Shown here: positions 60,151-64,000 of the stretch, piece after piece
How the letters are laid out: each line of letters starts with the position of its first letter
Numbering within the stretch: position 1 is the stretch's first letter
Source of the DNA: Coriobacteriaceae bacterium
Lineage (GTDB): Bacteria > Actinomycetota > Coriobacteriia > Coriobacteriales > UMGS124
Assembly: GCA_019421015.1 (NCBI GenBank)
Contig: JAHZGC010000022.1
Coordinates: forward strand, 4,501-68,500
Length of the DNA: 64,000 bases
Reading direction: 5' to 3'
Made by a program: the position numbers and the translations under genes
Notes under the pieces: model-generated
What the model was told of the DNA's origin: nothing
Database searches by the model: none
Seen by the model: only the letters and a program-made list of their open reading frames with translations

Positions 60151-63100
60151 TCACGCCTCGCTCAGTTTGGGCCCAAAGACACGCTCGACATAGGCGTCCA
60201 ACGCGCCCTGCTTGGCAAGCTCCGCGGAGTCCGCAAGCTCGAAGTTCGAGTCACACCCCTGGCCGACCTCATCATGAAAGCCCAGGATAAAGTGCGTAGC
60301 AATCTCATAGATGATCTTGGTCGGCGCGATGCCGAATACCTGCCGCTCCAGGATATGGTCCAGACGCTCGCGGTCGTCCGGGAACGCAGCCGTCATGCCC
60401 TCGCTTCGGTAGAGGCGCTTGATGATTTCGGTTATGTAGAGGCCTGACTTCATGTATAGGTCGGCGAAGGTGTGGCTCGGATCGTCGAAGCAGCCCGGGT
60501 TTTCCCTCTCGAAGAGATCCACCATTTCAACCACAACGCTACGCGGTGTGAAGATCTGGTTGGTCTTCTGTGGCGGCACGTAGTCGAAGATATCCTCCGT
60601 CTGAGAGTCGTCGAAGTAGTTAGCGAGCCTCTCGCGCAGCTTGATGAACTCGTTCACGGAGTCGTTAAATACCACTTCGTCAAAGAGGTGCCCCGCGAAA
60701 CGCTTTGCCTCGCCGGTCTCGGCGTCAGTGTAGTCGCCGCCGTCGCGCAGGAAACGGAACTCATCCACGGTAATGCTCGTGACGTCATGGAAGACATCGG
60801 CGGGAATCACGGCGTCGAAGTTCGCAAGCGTCGTACCTTCTTCGCCATATGCCATAAGGAACGACGGGATGGTGCGCGAGAAACCGCGCAGATGGGCGCG
60901 AACCTTGTCCTCAATGCCCTGCTTCTCGTCTTCTTTCTTGGCTGTTTCCACCTCACGCACCACGGTCTCGCCAGCACTCCGCACAAGCTCCTCGCGGGAA
61001 TCCTCGAGCTTCTGGGCAAGTGTCTGGAAGGCCTCAGCCTTTTGCTCGTCGTGCCTTTGGTTTACCTCGGCGCGCTCAGCAGGGCTAACGGCTGCCTTAA
61101 GCTCGTCCTTGCGCGACTGCTCGATGCGTCGCACCTGGATCTGGTAGTCGCCAATCTGACGGTTGAATTGGATATCAGCATCTACCTGCACCTTGCGCTC
61201 AAGCCGTTCTTGCTGGCGCGTTTTGAGATCGCTGCTATAACTCTCTCTGGCAGCCCTCACCAGGGGCGTGGTTACACTCTGCTTGAATGCGTCCTTGAGG
61301 TTCTCGAGCATCGCTTTGTCGTCATCGTCAGACTCGTACGTCTTCGCGATTTCATTCATATGGTTTGAGAACTCGACGGCGATAGCACCGTAAACCTTCG
61401 GTCCAAAAATGTCCGCGGCCTTCCCCACGATCTGCTCGTCGGGAATCTCCACCTCGCCGTCTTCGTTGATTGAAAGCTCGTCAGCCGTGCCTTCATCGAT
61501 CTTGACTTTGTTCTTCTCCGAATCCTGGGCCTTACCCTGCTCATAGGGGTCGAAGCGCTGGATGATCTTCACGACCTCGGAGGGCGCGTGAAACACACTC
61601 GCGATGTTCTGGAACAGGAAGTTGCTCATGAAGCCGCGCTTGACCACCTCGCGAGCATGGATACGCCTCGGCACGCTAAGCACCTGCTCGGCGTCGAGCT
61701 CCACCATCCGTCCCTCGTCGTCCTCGCCGTAGACGGGGAAGAAGTTCAGCAACTGGCGGATATGGCGCTCGCGCGTCTCTATGTCGCCTCCGCCTCGAGC
61801 AGTTTCTCCGTACAGGTCGTTAGCAAACTGCTCAAAGATAGTGAGCGTGCGGGCAGGGTCGAAGTCGAAGACGTAGGCGTTCTCCTTGCGCGCGTAGTTA
61901 CCGCCGCCCAAATCGAACAGGCACGGGTTCTGGCTACGGAAGGCCGCCTGCATGTAAAGCGCAGGACTTGCCATGTTCGAAAGCATAAGCACGGCGGTCC
62001 ATTCGGGCACGGTCACCCCCGTGGTGAGCTGACCCACCGAGAGCGTAATGGTCTTGTCATGGGTCGCGATCGCTCGGCGTACCTTGTCGAGCGACTTCTC
62101 GTTCTCATCGTCAACATCGATTTTACCGTCGCCAGCAGCAAGCACTACTTCGTAATCTTTGAAGACGGGGTGTTCCTGCAGCTTCCTGGCAAGAGCACGG
62201 GCAGAGTCCACGCGGTTAAGCATCCAGAACGTGTGACGCAGCTCGTCGCGCAGCTCGGGCGTGGAGAACGGGAATTTCTCCCGCGTGGTAAGTGCGTCGA
62301 GGAACTTGTCCACGTCAGCATCGTGCACGAAGCTACCGTTTTGTTTCGTAGAGAAAAACTCGTTAAGGTCGAATGCGAACTCGGTCTGTTCGCCGTCGAT
62401 CTCTATACCGCTACGGGCCTCCTGCTCCACGATATCGCTCATCTGGTAGGTAAGCAGGTTGAGCTTGGGGAGGTTGGCGTAGGGATTAGGCTGCTCGGAG
62501 TTGGCCGGCCAATCGCGCTTGGCCTGTTGCTCGTCGGCATAGGTCCAGTTGTAGATGGCATCATCGGCGAACTTCTCGTTGGCGATTGCCTTGAAAGGCG
62601 TGCCGGAGAGATGCAGCGTAAAGCGACGCTTTATGTGGTCAAACGCTACGTCGGTCTTGAGGGTATCCACGCCCTCATGGGCCTCGTCGATAATGAGCAC
62701 GTCCCAGATGAGATTGGCCACCTCATCAAGCTTCTGGTACACACCACCGAAGTGGATGGAACCCTTGAGGTCCTGCAGACTCACAAACTCGATGAATCCC
62801 TCGGGACCCTCGGGGTCGTTGTAGATGGCGTGGAGGTATTCCTGGCGCGAGAGGCAATAGGGTTTGCCGGCCAGAGCATCCACGCCACTTATGAAGCGGT
62901 AACCACCCTCCAAACCCACGAATTTCACGTAGTCGTCGTACCAGGAGTTAGCGATAGCAGGTCGGTTGGTTACGATGAGCACCTTCCGTGCGCCGATGTT
63001 GCGACACAGATCGTAGGCCGTAAGCGTCTTGCCGAAGCGTGGCTTGGCGTTCCAGAGGAACTCGCCACCGTGTTCGCCAGAATCATCCCAATGTGAGAGG

Positions 63101-63534
63101 GCAAAGGCGGCCGTTTGCTCCACGGCTCGTTGCTGTTCGGCACGCAGGGTGTAGGACGAGGCACCGGTCGCGTCCAAAACGCCATCGGTGTCGCGGAAGC
63201 GGTAGAACTGCTGGTGTGACTCCTCGCCGCTAATCTTGAACCATTCCTTCTTGGGTTCGCGCTCGATACCCTGCTTCTCGAGATAGACATGGAAGTCGGT
63301 GTCGCGGAACGTGCCCGCGCGGTGCTCCCATGTGGCATTGCCACTCCACTCGAGGTGCCATTGCACGTCAGCGGTGTGCGTCTGCTGCTTGATGCGCTCG
63401 CGAACATCCTGCTCGGTGTAGCCAATCTTGGTCCAGCCGTCGTGACGAGTAATCTCGGGCGTGGTGTAGGCGTAAATCTGAGGCACCGCCGGCGCAGTGG
63501 TCTCGATGATTTGAGAGATATCGGTGCTTGTCAT
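60151..63534 (-). CDS. GIY-YIG-like/SF2 helicase/partial adenine methylase fusion (restriction type)
   Basis: A 1127-residue protein with three parts. Residues 18-50 (IYAYTTPE then WTKIGYTEQDVRERIKQQ) look like the T5orf172 variant of GIY-YIG. Residues 130-560 are an SF2 helicase: motif I KPRFGKT (164-170), DEAH (283-286), SGTPFK (310-315), and TTGVTVPEW and QAAFRSQNP towards the end. Residues 991-1086 hold methylase-like FTPRSVVVEMVDLFEREN and the motif I-like DLYMKSGLYITEI (1025-1037), then FGIAPTKIIYEIA; the protein ends without an NPPY motif. It resembles restriction subunits that pair with an Eco57I-like methylase. GGAG in the end of the upstream gene precedes the ATG. Confidence 0.85.
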   Translation of the reverse strand: MTSTDISQIIETTAPAVPQIYAYTTPEITRHDGWTKIGYTEQDVRERIKQQTHTADVQWHLEWSGNATWEHRAGTFRDTDFHVYLEKQGIEREPKKEWFKISGEESHQQFYRFRDTDGVLDATGASSYTLRAEQQRAVEQTAAFALSHWDDSGEHGGEFLWNAKPRFGKTLTAYDLCRNIGARKVLIVTNRPAIANSWYDDYVKFVGLEGGYRFISGVDALAGKPYCLSRQEYLHAIYNDPEGPEGFIEFVSLQDLKGSIHFGGVYQKLDEVANLIWDVLIIDEAHEGVDTLKTDVAFDHIKRRFTLHLSGTPFKAIANEKFADDAIYNWTYADEQQAKRDWPANSEQPNPYANLPKLNLLTYQMSDIVEQEARSGIEIDGEQTEFAFDLNEFFSTKQNGSFVHDADVDKFLDALTTREKFPFSTPELRDELRHTFWMLNRVDSARALARKLQEHPVFKDYEVVLAAGDGKIDVDDENEKSLDKVRRAIATHDKTITLSVGQLTTGVTVPEWTAVLMLSNMASPALYMQAAFRSQNPCLFDLGGGNYARKENAYVFDFDPARTLTIFEQFANDLYGETARGGGDIETRERHIRQLLNFFPVYGEDDEGRMVELDAEQVLSVPRRIHAREVVKRGFMSNFLFQNIASVFHAPSEVVKIIQRFDPYEQGKAQDSEKNKVKIDEGTADELSINEDGEVEIPDEQIVGKAADIFGPKVYGAIAVEFSNHMNEIAKTYESDDDDKAMLENLKDAFKQSVTTPLVRAARESYSSDLKTRQQERLERKVQVDADIQFNRQIGDYQIQVRRIEQSRKDELKAAVSPAERAEVNQRHDEQKAEAFQTLAQKLEDSREELVRSAGETVVREVETAKKEDEKQGIEDKVRAHLRGFSRTIPSFLMAYGEEGTTLANFDAVIPADVFHDVTSITVDEFRFLRDGGDYTDAETGEAKRFAGHLFDEVVFNDSVNEFIKLRERLANYFDDSQTEDIFDYVPPQKTNQIFTPRSVVVEMVDLFERENPGCFDDPSHTFADLYMKSGLYITEIIKRLYRSEGMTAAFPDDRERLDHILERQVFGIAPTKIIYEIATHFILGFHDEVGQGCDSNFELADSAELAKQGALDAYVERVFGPKLSEA

Positions 63535-63536
63535 GA

Positions 63537-64000
63537 TTAGTTCATCTCCTTCACGTGCGACTCGATGAAGGCGATCTCGTTGTCATCAAGGCCATACTTC
63601 GTGTAGAGCTGGCGGTCGATGTCGGCGACGGACTGCGACCAGTCGATGTCGGAGTTAGAAGAGAAATCTTGAAGAGGGACATATGAAAATTTTTCAGGAT
63701 TAATATCCTGTGTTGTCTTCAAAATACCAACAAGCGCACGAAATAGCTTGGTCCTAGCGTATTTGAGGGCATTTTCGGCTTCTACGCTCGTCTCAAATAG
63801 GCCAACAGTCAAAAAGGACTCAGTTGTTCCGATTCCTGGTCCCTGAATTACTGGATTACCAAGAACTCGGGCAGGTATGGGGTTTCCCAAAGTGCCCGCT
63901 GCACCATCTGCTTTTGCGTAAACAATCTTGAATTTATCAAGGCTCCTAACATTGCTTACATAATCCCTTCTTATGTATTTAAGAGCACGACCATGCGCGT
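63537..64000 (-). CDS. Adenine methylase/specificity subunit (Eco57I-like), C-terminus only
   Basis: Only the last 154 residues lie in the window. They contain ALKYIRRDYVSNVR, KIVYAKADGAAG, NALKYARTKLFRALVGILK, FSYVPLQDFSSNSDIDWS and KYGLDDNEIAFIESHVKEM, a run I recognise as the end of Eco57I-like adenine methylases in restriction loci. This is where such proteins read their DNA target. Bases 63640-63990 are clearly less GC-rich than the rest of the operon. The gene ends 2 bases before the helicase gene. The methylase core lies right of the window. Confidence 0.75.
   Translation of the reverse strand, partial: AHGRALKYIRRDYVSNVRSLDKFKIVYAKADGAAGTLGNPIPARVLGNPVIQGPGIGTTESFLTVGLFETSVEAENALKYARTKLFRALVGILKTTQDINPEKFSYVPLQDFSSNSDIDWSQSVADIDRQLYTKYGLDDNEIAFIESHVKEMN

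Overview
The window is GC-rich bacterial chromosome (most coding regions look about 65% GC, by eye) and best fits an anaerobic or facultative actinobacterium of the class Coriobacteriia. The hints are twin-arginine-exported peptide-binding proteins with SRRSFVGASAAV signals, monoderm-type lipoproteins, an archaeal-style topoisomerase I, hydrogenase nickel-insertion genes and a likely menaquinone (futalosine-type) pair. No species call is made. No rRNA, tRNA or CRISPR array was seen.

Layout, left to right. 1-4444: the end of an apbE gene, a CLC-F type (fluoride) antiporter, and a small cluster of membrane and HD-domain genes. 4650-12375: a leftward peptide/nickel-type ABC operon with two paralogous binding proteins followed by oppBCDF. 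12544-18647: a second, compact leftward peptide/nickel ABC operon (lipoprotein, two permeases, two ATPases) whose last gene is a metallo-hydrolase. 18892-29601: leftward housekeeping genes (topA, hypB, hypA, tatC, tatA, a STAS protein, a TPR membrane protein, a probable aminodeoxyfutalosine deaminase, ubiE/menG and an aminotransferase). 29834-41741: mostly rightward genes (a divergent methionyl-tRNA synthetase, an ABC-F ATPase, a CoA-disulfide-reductase-like enzyme, an M13 metallopeptidase and an AraC/GyrI-type regulator).

41864-53650 is an accessory stretch. It carries a 144-bp MITE-like element, a TetR/flavodoxin pair with a perfect 34-bp operator, a molybdate-type regulator divergent from an AbrB-family transporter, a GAPDH remnant, an arsenic-type operon (two permeases, Cys-rich thioredoxin, ArsR) with a clear promoter and operator, and a MATE/MarR pair with two tandem operators. 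54078-64000 holds a GIY-YIG protein, a coiled-coil membrane protein and then a tightly overlapping leftward operon: the end of a modification-methylase-like protein, a helicase with a GIY-YIG-like N-terminus and a methylase motif at its C-terminus, an unknown protein, a ParB-like protein and a second helicase. This operon looks like a multi-gene restriction/anti-phage locus that I cannot assign to a named type.

Three long palindromic intergenic repeats (2282-2363, 33150-33257, 36453-36560), a 29-bp mini form (4623-4651) and a possible divergent copy (18782-18895) share sequence and hairpin architecture. At four ends the repeat terminus supplies or abuts the stop codon of the neighbouring gene.
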